Origin: Rhodoferax aquaticus
GTDB taxonomy: Bacteria > Pseudomonadota > Gammaproteobacteria > Burkholderiales > Burkholderiaceae_C
Direction of reading: 5' to 3'
NCBI RefSeq assembly: GCF_006974105.1
Contig: NZ_CP036282.1
Span: 1,054,001 to 1,118,000, forward strand
Length of the DNA: 64,000 nt
Notes under the pieces: generated by a model
Database searches by the model: none
What the model was told of the DNA's origin: nothing
The model's input: only the letters and a program-made list of their open reading frames with translations
Shown here: positions 1 through 8,502 of the stretch, in pieces
How the letters are laid out: the number at the start of each line of letters is the position of its first letter
Position numbering within the stretch: position 1 is the stretch's first letter
Program-made: the position numbers and the translations under genes

Positions 1-72
1 TGCAGCAAGAGGCGCTACGTAATTTATAGCGACTAGCGCAATAGCTGCGGGCGCAATCGGCACATTTTCTCT

Positions 73-729
73 TTAGCGCTCATCAAGGGGGAGCAAGAAA
101 GAGTTGGCACTCGTTCCAAACTCAGACCCAGGGGGGGAGCTATCCCCAAAGCCCCTTACTTCGTTGCGTCGGTCTTTGAGTCGCTCGTGGAGCTGTGCCT
201 TTGCGTGCGTGAAGTCATTGCTATGGGCTTCGTCCGCAGAGTTTTGAAACGTTGCTTGGCCAACTTTTGAAAAGTCGAACTTTGCTTGCACCTTCTTAAG
301 GTCGTCTAAGTAGTCGCTGCTCAGCACCCAGTAATCAATGCCTAGTGAGGCCATGATGGAAGCTTTAAGCCTCACATCTTTTCTCTTTCTTGATGCGGGG
401 TCGTAAAAGTCGATGCATGCGAGCACATGGGTCTCAGCATCCATCACTACAAAGAGAAACACCAGATGCTCAATGCATTGAAACAGCGCCTGCGTTTTCG
501 CTTCATCTGCGCTCACCACCATTCTTGTTAGCGATGTCTTGACCAAGACGTCCTGGCCTTCGTAAACATGCCTGACCAGCTGATAAATCTCGTACTCTTG
601 CTGATTGAGTAGCTTGCGCTTTCGCAGCGGAAATTCCGCCGCGGTTGCCTTCATGAGCCTCGCAATCAGCGCTCGCTTTTCAGCCTTTTTCCTGTCGGGA
701 AAAAGATAGGTGAATAAAGGGCCCAACAT
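73..729 (-). CDS. DUF2726-like protein of unknown function
   Basis: A 218-residue protein starting at an ATG (727-729). After a basic N-terminus (many K/R in residues 12-45) it reads LLNQQEYEIYQLV, a beta-strand-like middle, then ACIDFYDP and a C-terminal ASLGIDYWVLSS. This arrangement (LL-x-x-E near the N-terminus, an acidic 'xDF' strand and a late G-I-x-Y/W strand) resembles DUF2726, a nuclease-fold-like family often found as a stand-alone basic protein. I see no signal peptide; one hydrophobic stretch (CIEHLVFLFVVMD) is probably a buried strand. It lies downstream of the ImpA-like gene on the same strand, about 100 bases after the 67-residue ORF. The function is unknown and the family call is moderate. 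Confidence 0.6.
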   Translation of the reverse strand: MLGPLFTYLFPDRKKAEKRALIARLMKATAAEFPLRKRKLLNQQEYEIYQLVRHVYEGQDVLVKTSLTRMVVSADEAKTQALFQCIEHLVFLFVVMDAETHVLACIDFYDPASRKRKDVRLKASIMASLGIDYWVLSSDYLDDLKKVQAKFDFSKVGQATFQNSADEAHSNDFTHAKAQLHERLKDRRNEVRGFGDSSPPGSEFGTSANSFLLPLDER

Positions 730-826
730 AGTGCTTCCTACTGTGAAAGCTCACCTCGGTGAGCACAATTGATCAGGCACCAAAGCCCCAATGGACATAC
801 GGCATGTCCCGCGCAAAAGGCCGGAC

Positions 827-1030
827 TTAGCTTGCCTCGGTGAGAAAAGCGGCGCGCCGTTTCTCGCTCCAACGTGGGGTTTCCACCTCGCCGTCTATTT
901 CATACAACTGCACCAACGCTTCATCGCTGTGGCACAGGTCGTCTACATCTTTGTTGCCGAGTAAATGCTGCGCTGGTTGCGTAGCACGGGGTTTGGGGGT
1001 GTCGTAGTAACTCATGGCGGTCAGATGCAT
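827..1030 (-). CDS. Small hypothetical protein directly after ImpA-like gene
   Basis: A 67-residue ORF whose ATG (1028-1030) follows the TAA stop (1031-1033) of the upstream metalloprotease gene with no gap, an arrangement that suggests translational coupling. An internal ATG at residue 6 (MSYYDT) is an alternative start. The protein is hydrophilic, acidic in the middle (NKDVDDL, DGEVETP) and ends with a basic stretch (SEKRRAAFL). There is no signal peptide or membrane segment, so if made it stays in the cytoplasm, unlike its exported neighbour. I do not recognise a family. Its reality rests on the abutting start and on the lack of a better explanation for the 200 bases. Confidence 0.5.
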   Translation of the reverse strand: MHLTAMSYYDTPKPRATQPAQHLLGNKDVDDLCHSDEALVQLYEIDGEVETPRWSEKRRAAFLTEAS

Positions 1031-3814
1031 TTAGAACGGGTAGGCGGGCGTTGCCGCGTCGATAGGGGTCCACTGGCCGGTCGCCAGCTGGTTGTGCTTG
1101 CCAGGAGCCAAGGCATAGAAGGTGAGTGGAGCTATGGGCAGAGCTAAATCGGCCACAGAGTCCAGCGCGGTTTGGCTTAGCGGAATGCCGTACATCGCAA
1201 AATGCTTGCGCATGTCTTGGCCAATGATCTTGGAGCTCAGCACGTAGAACAGGTCTTCGTTTTCAATCGTGTTATTCGCAAATCGACCCATGCCGTACTT
1301 GGCCTTGTTGTTGGCATCCCAGGCACGGGCCACCAGTCGGTCGCCCTTGGTCAGCAGTTGGAAAAACTCCAAAGTGCTCTCCATCGTAGGTTGCGCCAGT
1401 GCAGCGCGCAGCTTGCTGTACTGAAAAGCCATCTGAAAATGCACCGCGCGCATGGGGTCTTGGCTAGGGCCTTGCCATAGCCTGACTTCCATATCGGCAC
1501 GCAAAGCCTCCCCCGCTAGGTTGGTCGCACGGTTAGCCACAATGTAGGCGTACAGGCCTTTGTGGTCGAGGCTGTGGCCGGTGTCTTCACCCAGCAAGGC
1601 TGCTTGGCGCAGCATGGTGGCGCTGGCCAGAATGTTGTTGTCACACTCCACCACGCAGCCCTTGCCATTGGGGGCAATGTGCATCACGCGTTGCACCGTG
1701 TTGTGGCCCAACTCATGGGCGTGGCCCCAGCCACTGCCAATGCCTGCAAATCCGTCAGACGGGTTGCCGGAGCACAAAAAGCCGCATGTTGCAATCCAGC
1801 CAATGAAATGCTGCACGCCGGGGGCGCGGTGCAAGGGCCCTGTACAGGTCCACCCCAAGCCATCGCACAGCGCTTGGGCGCGGTCTGACATGGGCATGTT
1901 GTTGTAGCCGTTGGCAAAGTGGTTGCTGTCAAACAGCATGTTTTTGAGGCGGCCCACCACATAGTCTTCAGGGCTCAAAGTGCCCATGGCACTTTTGGCG
2001 TAGCCAATGGTTTGCTGCACTTCGCCGCCCACTAGCTTGTTGGTTTGCCAGCCAAAGTCACCACGTTTTAGGGCTGCAGACGCTTCGGCAATCTCGGCCT
2101 GCGACGGGTTGCGGGTGAAGTCATAGTGCGCGTACTTCGCACCGCCTTTGATTCGCAGCTTCACCACGCTGCCCGCCGTGGCACCGCTGTAACTCAGCAT
2201 CAAGGGCCCGCCAAAGGGTGTGACAAACACCGTGTCTTTTTGTTTGGAAAGCGGAATGCCAAATGAGTTGGGACGGCGTGGGCGTTTGTACACCGCCTCA
2301 TCGATCGGGCTCCCCCACACACGCAAATAGCTGGTTTGCAGGCCTAAGGACGTGACGCCCGCTGCGTCGTCAATTTGCACTGTCACGGTCTTGCCTGGCA
2401 CTGCTCCTCGGCCAATCAGTGTGATGCCGCTGGACTGCGGAATGGTGACATCGATCGACTCAAAGTCAGCTGCAACCGGCAATGCGGCTGCGGCAGCAGG
2501 CATGTAGTCGCCAGAGCCCTTGGGCGGCACGGTGGTGGCCGCACGGTTAAATGCCAACCAAGAGTCCGAGGCGTAGGTGCGCAAAAATTGGTCCGAATCT
2601 CCGCTTATCGCCAGCGGCGCGCCGTACACCACGCCGGTGCGGTACTGGTCGGCCCACAAAATAAGGCTGCGGTACAGGTCGGCATCAGGGTCGGCAAACA
2701 CATCGCCACCACTGCTTTGTATGGCGGCGAGCCCGTTGTGGATCGCGTCGATGGCTTTGAGCGTAGACCGGTCGTTGGCCAGGTCTAGCTTCACATCGTT
2801 GCGACTCATTAGGTTGAGCGTGGTGGCCAAGGCGCCAAACTGGTCGCCATTGGCCAAGCTCGCCTCACGCGTGCGGGTGCTGCCTACCGACTTGATGAGG
2901 TTGGTATCACTGGCAAAATAGTTGCCAGGGTAGCCACCCATGGACATACCCAGCGCGTTGACCACGCTGCGCCCTCCCGCTGAGTCTTGCCAGCCTTTGG
3001 TGTGCATGTACATCACCGCCTTGCCGGCCTCCAAGTAGCTGCGCACCAAAGCGCTCAGGCCCGCGCTGTTCACAGTGTCACCACCAAACACCATCAAGTC
3101 CAGGGTCTGCCAGCAGGTGTTGCTGGGGTCTTCAATTTTGCAGCTGCTTGCAGTGGCGGTGCTGCCCACGCGAGTGGCAAATTGCTTCACGCTGTTGACG
3201 TCGTAGCCCGCGGTGGCCACTGCAAAGTTGGCTGGCAGTGCGCCTGCGCCGTCACCCGTCATCAGCCACCTGAATGCGCGTGTGAATAGCGGTAAGTGCT
3301 GCTGCTGGGTGGTGGTTCCCGCCATCATGCCCAGCACGTTGGCGCCGTAAGCCAGGCCCCGGCCTGTGCCCACTTGTGCAATGGCGGCCATACCCGTGCC
3401 GCTGTCGGACACGATCAAGGGCGTGGCAATCGTGGTTTTGGTGGCGGTGATGGAGATGCTGCTGTTGGAATGGTCCAATGCGAGCTGCGTGATGTCTGCG
3501 CTGTACATCGAGCTCAGCGCTTGGCTTTGCTTGCTGCGTAAGCTTGTGGCAGTGGCAAGGGCGCGCTGCATCAAAACGTCGCGGTCGGTGGCGGTGAGCG
3601 CGCGTGGGTCGCCCGTTTGCAAGGCCAAGGTGATCGCATCCGTGCTGGGCGTAGCAGTGGGGGCGGAGGGCGAGGGTGTGCTGGTGGTGCCAGTGGCCGA
3701 ACTGGTCGCAGAACCGGAGCCTTTGTCGCCGCCGCCACAGGCGACCAAACTCAGGACCACTAACGACGTAAGCGCAAGAATCGATTGTTTTCTCAAAATT
3801 GACGTACCCAACAT
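1031..3814 (-). CDS. ImpA-family (M60-like) lipoprotein metalloprotease
   Basis: A 927-residue exported zinc protease. The N-terminus carries a lipoprotein signal with lipobox LVAC (Cys26) followed by GGGDK and a Ser/Thr/Pro-rich linker to about residue 60. Near residue 700 is HELGH, with a Glu 19 residues further on (KGCVVEC), giving the HExxH...E zinc site of gluzincins. Size and layout match Pseudomonas aeruginosa ImpA (about 920 residues), a secreted protease that cleaves O-glycosylated host surface proteins; the substrate here is unknown. Paired cysteines (SSCKIEDPSNTCW; LCDGLGWTC) fit a periplasmic or surface location. It is transcribed divergently from an AraC-HDOD regulator, a plausible controller. 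No clear Shine-Dalgarno precedes the ATG at 3814. Confidence 0.8.
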   Translation of the reverse strand: MLGTSILRKQSILALTSLVVLSLVACGGGDKGSGSATSSATGTTSTPSPSAPTATPSTDAITLALQTGDPRALTATDRDVLMQRALATATSLRSKQSQALSSMYSADITQLALDHSNSSISITATKTTIATPLIVSDSGTGMAAIAQVGTGRGLAYGANVLGMMAGTTTQQQHLPLFTRAFRWLMTGDGAGALPANFAVATAGYDVNSVKQFATRVGSTATASSCKIEDPSNTCWQTLDLMVFGGDTVNSAGLSALVRSYLEAGKAVMYMHTKGWQDSAGGRSVVNALGMSMGGYPGNYFASDTNLIKSVGSTRTREASLANGDQFGALATTLNLMSRNDVKLDLANDRSTLKAIDAIHNGLAAIQSSGGDVFADPDADLYRSLILWADQYRTGVVYGAPLAISGDSDQFLRTYASDSWLAFNRAATTVPPKGSGDYMPAAAAALPVAADFESIDVTIPQSSGITLIGRGAVPGKTVTVQIDDAAGVTSLGLQTSYLRVWGSPIDEAVYKRPRRPNSFGIPLSKQKDTVFVTPFGGPLMLSYSGATAGSVVKLRIKGGAKYAHYDFTRNPSQAEIAEASAALKRGDFGWQTNKLVGGEVQQTIGYAKSAMGTLSPEDYVVGRLKNMLFDSNHFANGYNNMPMSDRAQALCDGLGWTCTGPLHRAPGVQHFIGWIATCGFLCSGNPSDGFAGIGSGWGHAHELGHNTVQRVMHIAPNGKGCVVECDNNILASATMLRQAALLGEDTGHSLDHKGLYAYIVANRATNLAGEALRADMEVRLWQGPSQDPMRAVHFQMAFQYSKLRAALAQPTMESTLEFFQLLTKGDRLVARAWDANNKAKYGMGRFANNTIENEDLFYVLSSKIIGQDMRKHFAMYGIPLSQTALDSVADLALPIAPLTFYALAPGKHNQLATGQWTPIDAATPAYPF

Positions 3815-4102
3815 ATGTTTTTTTGTGTAAACTGGTGCACTAATTTGTAAGTTACTGTGACGGTCATCTCCGCATGCTGCAGTCCGCTTACTACGGCAGT
3901 TACGCCTAATCAGGTGAATTCCAAACGCTCACGCACAGGCGAGCGTCCACTGGGCTGCTGATAAGATTCCCAGTAAACGAGCTTAGAAGCCTCGACCCTT
4001 TTAGGCTGCTACCTTGACGCTCACCCATGCTGCAAATGCGCTCAGTGGCGGCACTTACAACACTCCCCAATTGATTCACCCTGCACCCCCGCAGCGTTGA
4101 CG

Positions 4103-5845
4103 ATGTACGACGATTACGCTTACGAATATGTGCCGCAGTTGCGGCACTTCCAAGTCTTGCTGGCGCGTTACCGCAGCCAGCCTGATGCGTTGCACACCTT
4201 GCAAACCCACTTTGGCTTGCGCCGCGTGGCACCTTCAGACCCTGCACCTTTGTTGCCCGAAATGGCCTTGCAAATTGGCGAGTGGCTGCACGCCCAGGGC
4301 GACCCCCACGCCATTGCTTGGCTCGCTGGTGAGCTAGACCTAGGCGCGGGTGACGGGCTGGTGTACTACTTACGCGCTCACGCCACCTTGCAAGATGCAT
4401 TCGACGAGATTGCCCGCATGAGCAACCTCTTGTTTCCGGACGGGCGCATTGCCATTGAGCACCGTGGCAATACCGTGCGCCTGGTGGTGAGCCCCACGGT
4501 GCTGGTGGACCGGCTCGGCATGCGGCTGCGCTATGAGGCTATCGTGGTGTGGCTCATGCGGGTGCTACGCGACATCACTGGCGTGCCTTTGGCCGCTGAG
4601 TACGTGGAGTTAATGACCAACGCCGCTACAGACAATACAGAGCTGTTAGAGCTGTTGGGGGTTGAGCCGCGCTGGGGCGCTGCAGAGTTTGCATTGGGCT
4701 ACAGCACAGCCGTGTGCAAGCTGCACCTGCCCGGCGCCAGCGAGGCGCTGCGCAAGGCCATCCGCCCTATGTTTGAGCGACGCCTTAACAGTGCACTGCA
4801 GCGCAACACCACGCTGCGGCGCGTGGTGAACTGGCTGGGTCAGCGCAGCAGCTTGGCCAACGTGGGGCTGGAACTGGCCGCCGCAGAGCTGTCCTTGGGG
4901 GCCAGCACACTGCGCCGCCAACTGGCACAGTCAGGCAGCAGCTTCTCTGCGCTGCTGGCCGCGCAGCGCGCGCGCACCGCCATGGATGCAGTACTCAACA
5001 CCGACGAAAGAACAGAGAGCATTGCCCTGCGCACTGGCTATGGGGACCGCAGTGCGCTGGAGCGGGCATTCCGAGAGCGCTTTGGCATCACTCTTGCGCA
5101 ATGCCGCAAGGCCGCGCAGCGCTGGGTGGGGGAGCGCCGCGACACCGACTGGAGCGCGCCTTCTGCTTGGCATCGCCATAGCCCCCAGCTCGCCTATGTG
5201 CGCGAGTCGCTGGCGCAGAGCAACTACGAAGCCAATACCATGTGTGCGGCCTTGCGTGCCGACCCCGTGCTGCACCTGCGCCTGCTGGCTTATTGCATGC
5301 ACGCAGGCCAGCTGCCGGTGGGCGCTTGCGCGCTCGATGCGGCGTTGTTAGAGCGCGTGCCGTTTTACGTGCTGTGCAACTTGGTAGACGCAAGCTTGCC
5401 TAAACATGAACTTGCAGCGGAAGTCAAGGCCACCAAGGCCTGGCAGCTTGCCAACTTGGCCGCCCGCGCCAGCGTGTTGTTGGCACCGCATCTGCTTGCC
5501 AATATGCAGGCCGACATGCCAGCGCGCTTGGCGCTAGCCGCCATGGCCCATAACCTTGGCGCACTCGCCGCACCGGAGTTGCAAGGGCCGTACGAAGACG
5601 GCGTGGACTTCACCTGGCTCCTACTCGCCGCGTGGGATGTACCGCCCAGCCTGCTACAACTGCTGCGCGCGCGCTATACCGCAACGGACGGTGCTGGTCG
5701 CGTACTGGCGCTTTCCATTGCTTGGGCTGAGGCCGTGGTGAATGATCCGGCAAGCACTGCGCGCAAGGCGCTAGAGGCTGACTTGGCAACCCAAGTTCCA
5801 GCGCCAACTATGGCGCAGCTGGTGGCCTTGGCTGCTCGCCTGTGA
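4103..5845 (+). CDS. AraC-family regulator with C-terminal HDOD-like domain
   Basis: About 580 residues from the ATG at 4103 (a TTG two codons upstream is possible). Residues about 15-205 resemble the N-terminal ligand-sensing region of the AraC 'arabinose-binding-like' regulators (FPDGRIAIEHRGNTVRLV). Residues about 240-335 form the double helix-turn-helix (SLGASTLRRQL ... TGYGDRSALERAFRERFG). Most AraC proteins of this type end there at about 340 residues. Here another 220 residues follow, with an HDOD-like pattern: a start ANTMCAALRADPVLHLRLL, then the helical run to AWAEAVVNDP. HDOD domains are signalling modules related to HD phosphohydrolases but usually without metal ligands. The gene is divergent from the ImpA-like protease, 288 bases apart. 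The domain call for the C-terminus is an inference from pattern. Confidence 0.75.
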   Translation: MYDDYAYEYVPQLRHFQVLLARYRSQPDALHTLQTHFGLRRVAPSDPAPLLPEMALQIGEWLHAQGDPHAIAWLAGELDLGAGDGLVYYLRAHATLQDAFDEIARMSNLLFPDGRIAIEHRGNTVRLVVSPTVLVDRLGMRLRYEAIVVWLMRVLRDITGVPLAAEYVELMTNAATDNTELLELLGVEPRWGAAEFALGYSTAVCKLHLPGASEALRKAIRPMFERRLNSALQRNTTLRRVVNWLGQRSSLANVGLELAAAELSLGASTLRRQLAQSGSSFSALLAAQRARTAMDAVLNTDERTESIALRTGYGDRSALERAFRERFGITLAQCRKAAQRWVGERRDTDWSAPSAWHRHSPQLAYVRESLAQSNYEANTMCAALRADPVLHLRLLAYCMHAGQLPVGACALDAALLERVPFYVLCNLVDASLPKHELAAEVKATKAWQLANLAARASVLLAPHLLANMQADMPARLALAAMAHNLGALAAPELQGPYEDGVDFTWLLLAAWDVPPSLLQLLRARYTATDGAGRVLALSIAWAEAVVNDPASTARKALEADLATQVPAPTMAQLVALAARL

Positions 5846-5875
5846 GGCTGCAGCGCACAACTGATATGCGTTGCG

Positions 5876-5933
5876 TGCTCTGTAATTTGTAGCTTGCGGC
5901 GCGGTATCCATGGGCGCACAGGGTGCTTTTTCT
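5876..5933 (+). repeat. Dispersed intergenic repeat, copy 1 (degenerate)
   Basis: Shares the family core pieces TAGCTTGCGGCG and TATCCATGGGCGC and the trailing GTGCTTTTTC. It lies between the convergent AraC-HDOD and fibronectin/CAP lipoprotein genes. It is the most diverged plus-oriented copy. Confidence 0.5.
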
Positions 5934-6019
5934 CGTGTACCTAATTCACTGAGGCCCCATTGCAGCCGCAAGCCTAGCCCTCTAGCTCATGGGGCTGGCT
6001 TGCCTAGGCTGCTTGTGTT

Positions 6020-7891
6020 TTAGTTCGCACCTGTCTGGCGCTGGATATCAAAGAACGTGGTTTGGATCACCAGGGGTGCGTCAACGGTGGGGTTCATGTA
6101 AAACGGATTTTTGACTTTGAAACCGTTGCCATCGCTCATGAAAGTGGCGCGCACGGTGTGGTAGCGAGGCGCAGGGTTCGTACTTGCGAGGTCTTTGGCC
6201 ATCTCGTTGTACCAGCCGGTCGGCATGCGCCATTCAAAGGGGAACGAGTAACCGTTTGCGGTGAAGTAGTAGCCGCCACCCTGCTGGAACTGTGCACCCG
6301 TGCCACCACTAGGAATCATTTCTGCGTTGGCATAGTCTGGCCCGCTGCCACCTTTGGGGTCACCCACCACCGCCGTGAGCGTTATGGTCTGCACGGGGGC
6401 AGCGAGCGTGGTCAGGTCCCCATCTTGGGTGTGAACAAAGTATTCCATTTTGAGGTTGATGCGCTCTCCTTTTACTGGGCGTGTCACGGTCGGGTTCGCG
6501 CCGGTGCCACCAAATAGCTTGGTGCTCCAAGCTTGGTTATTGCCGCGCAGCATAAAGAAGGGAAAGTAACCGTGCGAAGGCCAGGTTTGCACCCCTCCCG
6601 CAGGCATGGGCCCAACCGGCCAGCGATCAAACATTGCTTTTTGCTCAACAGCACCCAGCAGTTGGCCATTGTTTGCCTTTGGATCGCCGCCATAGGCCAT
6701 CCATGTGTGATATCCACTGACCCCACCAATGCCAATGTCACGGCCTGGGGCATACATAAATGCGGAGCGGTGGCCCATTTCTGCAATGCGGCCAGATTCG
6801 GACTCGCTCCAGATGGACGCTAACTTTGAGTTCATGGGAAATGAAGTCATCGCGCCGTAATCGTTCGTTGTCTTGACTGGACCGCCCATCAAGTTGCTTG
6901 TGCTTCGCGCGAAAGCAATGGCGTCAAACATGGGACCCCCTATTCCTATAGCGGCGGCATCCACCGGTGATGGCCCATGACCGCCGTTGAGGTTGGACAT
7001 GGCCGCAGCTTGGGCTGCAACTGTTTTGTAGCCAGACATGTAATTCCACTGGGCACCAAACAAGGCACGCGCAAAGTTGTAAAAATCCAGCGCATTGGTC
7101 TGCCATTGCTTGTTCAAAATGCCCATGCGGTAAGCACCCACCTCCCACTTTGGGAGTTCGGCAAAGACCGGAGTGGTGCCTGTGTATTCTTTCCAGACCG
7201 TGTTGTCACCGAAGCGTATGGCGTTGTACCAAGTGATGATGTCCTGCCGCTTGGTGCTCCATGCATCGTTGCCTTTGCTGGTAGTGCCTTTGAACGAGTT
7301 GTACGGCGTCGCGGCGAAGGTGGGGATATCTGCCGGCAGGTCTGGCACGTTGTCGAGCAAGATCGATTTCGTATAGAAGTCGCTGCCGTTCGCAGTGACG
7401 GCTGTGGCCAAGGCGCTCGTCATCGTGCTCTTGGCGGGCGCTGTGCCAACGGCTGAGCAGGACGTGGCGTTGCAGGCCTGCACGGTGTAGGTATAGGCGG
7501 TGGATGGGATTAGGCCTGCATCCGTAAACGTGCCCTTGCTGATGTTTACTGCAGGTGAGGCAATAGGGACCCCATTGCGTGTAATCACATAGCGGGTCGT
7601 ATTGGTGTCCACAGGCCACGTCAGCAACATGCTGGTGTCGTTCACTACCACCACTCTGAATACAGGCGTTATGGGCGTTGCTGAAGTGCTTGGACTGCTT
7701 GGACTGCTTGGACTGCTTGGACTGCTTGGGGGTGCCTCTGGGTCTACGGGCCCAGGACCGATTGGTGCGCTGGGGCTACCTGTCGTAGCGCCTAATGCGT
7801 CTTTCTCGCCACCTCCGCAGGCAGATAAGGCGGCCACGGCCAGTGCCGTCATGAGGGTGATTGTGCTAACGCGGGTGGACATGGGTTTCAT
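6020..7891 (-). CDS. Lipoprotein with fibronectin-III-like and CAP-like regions
   Basis: About 623 residues from the ATG at 7891 (MKPMSTRV); a TTG at 7954 would give a longer form, but the signal peptide fits the ATG. Lipobox LSAC (Cys25) is followed by GGGEK and a Pro/Ser linker with an SSP repeat. A fibronectin-III-like sandwich spans about residues 72-160 (LLTWPV ... YTVQACNATSCS). Downstream, a region near residues 280-380 has CAP/SCP features: an N-x-x-R-like helix (YNFARALFG), a His-containing loop (LNGGHGPSPVD) and MGHRSAFMYAPGRDIGIG, close to the CAP 'GHR..iL.P....vG.G' motif. It is likely anchored in the outer membrane or at the surface. Its lipobox neighbourhood mirrors that of the ImpA-like protease, and the two may share export or regulation. 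The exact function is unknown. Confidence 0.7.
   Translation of the reverse strand: MKPMSTRVSTITLMTALAVAALSACGGGEKDALGATTGSPSAPIGPGPVDPEAPPSSPSSPSSPSSPSTSATPITPVFRVVVVNDTSMLLTWPVDTNTTRYVITRNGVPIASPAVNISKGTFTDAGLIPSTAYTYTVQACNATSCSAVGTAPAKSTMTSALATAVTANGSDFYTKSILLDNVPDLPADIPTFAATPYNSFKGTTSKGNDAWSTKRQDIITWYNAIRFGDNTVWKEYTGTTPVFAELPKWEVGAYRMGILNKQWQTNALDFYNFARALFGAQWNYMSGYKTVAAQAAAMSNLNGGHGPSPVDAAAIGIGGPMFDAIAFARSTSNLMGGPVKTTNDYGAMTSFPMNSKLASIWSESESGRIAEMGHRSAFMYAPGRDIGIGGVSGYHTWMAYGGDPKANNGQLLGAVEQKAMFDRWPVGPMPAGGVQTWPSHGYFPFFMLRGNNQAWSTKLFGGTGANPTVTRPVKGERINLKMEYFVHTQDGDLTTLAAPVQTITLTAVVGDPKGGSGPDYANAEMIPSGGTGAQFQQGGGYYFTANGYSFPFEWRMPTGWYNEMAKDLASTNPAPRYHTVRATFMSDGNGFKVKNPFYMNPTVDAPLVIQTTFFDIQRQTGAN
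7687..7729 (+). repeat. 9-bp tandem repeat in lipoprotein linker
   Basis: The unit TGCTTGGAC is repeated almost five times. On the coding (minus) strand it encodes Ser-Ser-Pro repeats in the linker between the lipid anchor and the first domain. A perfect 9-bp period keeps the reading frame when copy number changes. Confidence 0.9.
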
Positions 7892-8502
7892 CGAAAGTCG
7901 GGGTGCAAAGTGGCAAAAATTGCGCCGTCGACTATTGGCAATGAAGCGGGTCAAGCCCAGCTGGCACAGAGGGCCTAACGACGCAGGCCGCAGCTTATGA
8001 AAGCGAGCAACATATCCCTATGGCATGGGCGCTCACCCTTGCTACAAATACGCTTACCCTGGATCGGCGTTACGTGTGGCTTACAAATAGCAAGCGTGGC
8101 TACAGTGCTTCGCTTGCGTGATGGTTGCTCTTTAATTGATAGCTGCTTGTGTATTATTCATGGGCGAAATCGAGTGTTTCTGATCGGGTGTTCATTCGTT
8201 GAGCGAGCGCATCAACGTGACCCGGTCGTCCTGGCCAGCAACACTTTTCGTTGCAATTTAGTCGCCCCGCTTGCGGGGGGAGCGATATGGCTCCGCACGA
8301 TTGCGTCTGCCTTGCATATGGAGCTGTTGATTCAGTCCGAGCATATTTGTCGCATTGCTGAGCGCTGATGGCGTATAGATAACTCTCTCGTGTCACTAGG
8401 CTGCTAGGTGCGTCGTCGGAATCCAAGCAAAGGGCCAAAGAGTCCTTCAGTCACTTACTTTTTTCGCCACTAGTCGGCGAGTCTCATACCAACAAGGAAT
8501 AC
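7892..8502. other. 611-base gene-free stretch
   Basis: No ORF here has convincing coding character. It holds the upstream region of the minus-strand lipoprotein gene, one dispersed repeat copy (8120-8168), a possible second degenerate copy around 8003-8034 (CATATCCCTATGGCATGGGC), and the promoter region of the broken outer-membrane protein gene. Confidence 0.7.
8120..8168 (+). repeat. Dispersed intergenic repeat, copy 2
   Basis: Contains ATTGATAGCTGCTTG followed by TATTATTCATGGGCG, matching the family order: an ATTG/GCTAT start, AGCTGCTTGCGCA, then ATCCATGGGCGC. Confidence 0.65.

Noticed and set aside
3906..4400. 164-codon minus-strand ORF between ImpA-like and AraC-HDOD genes
   Set aside because: Arg-rich shadow overlapping the start of the regulator; no plausible start or family pattern.
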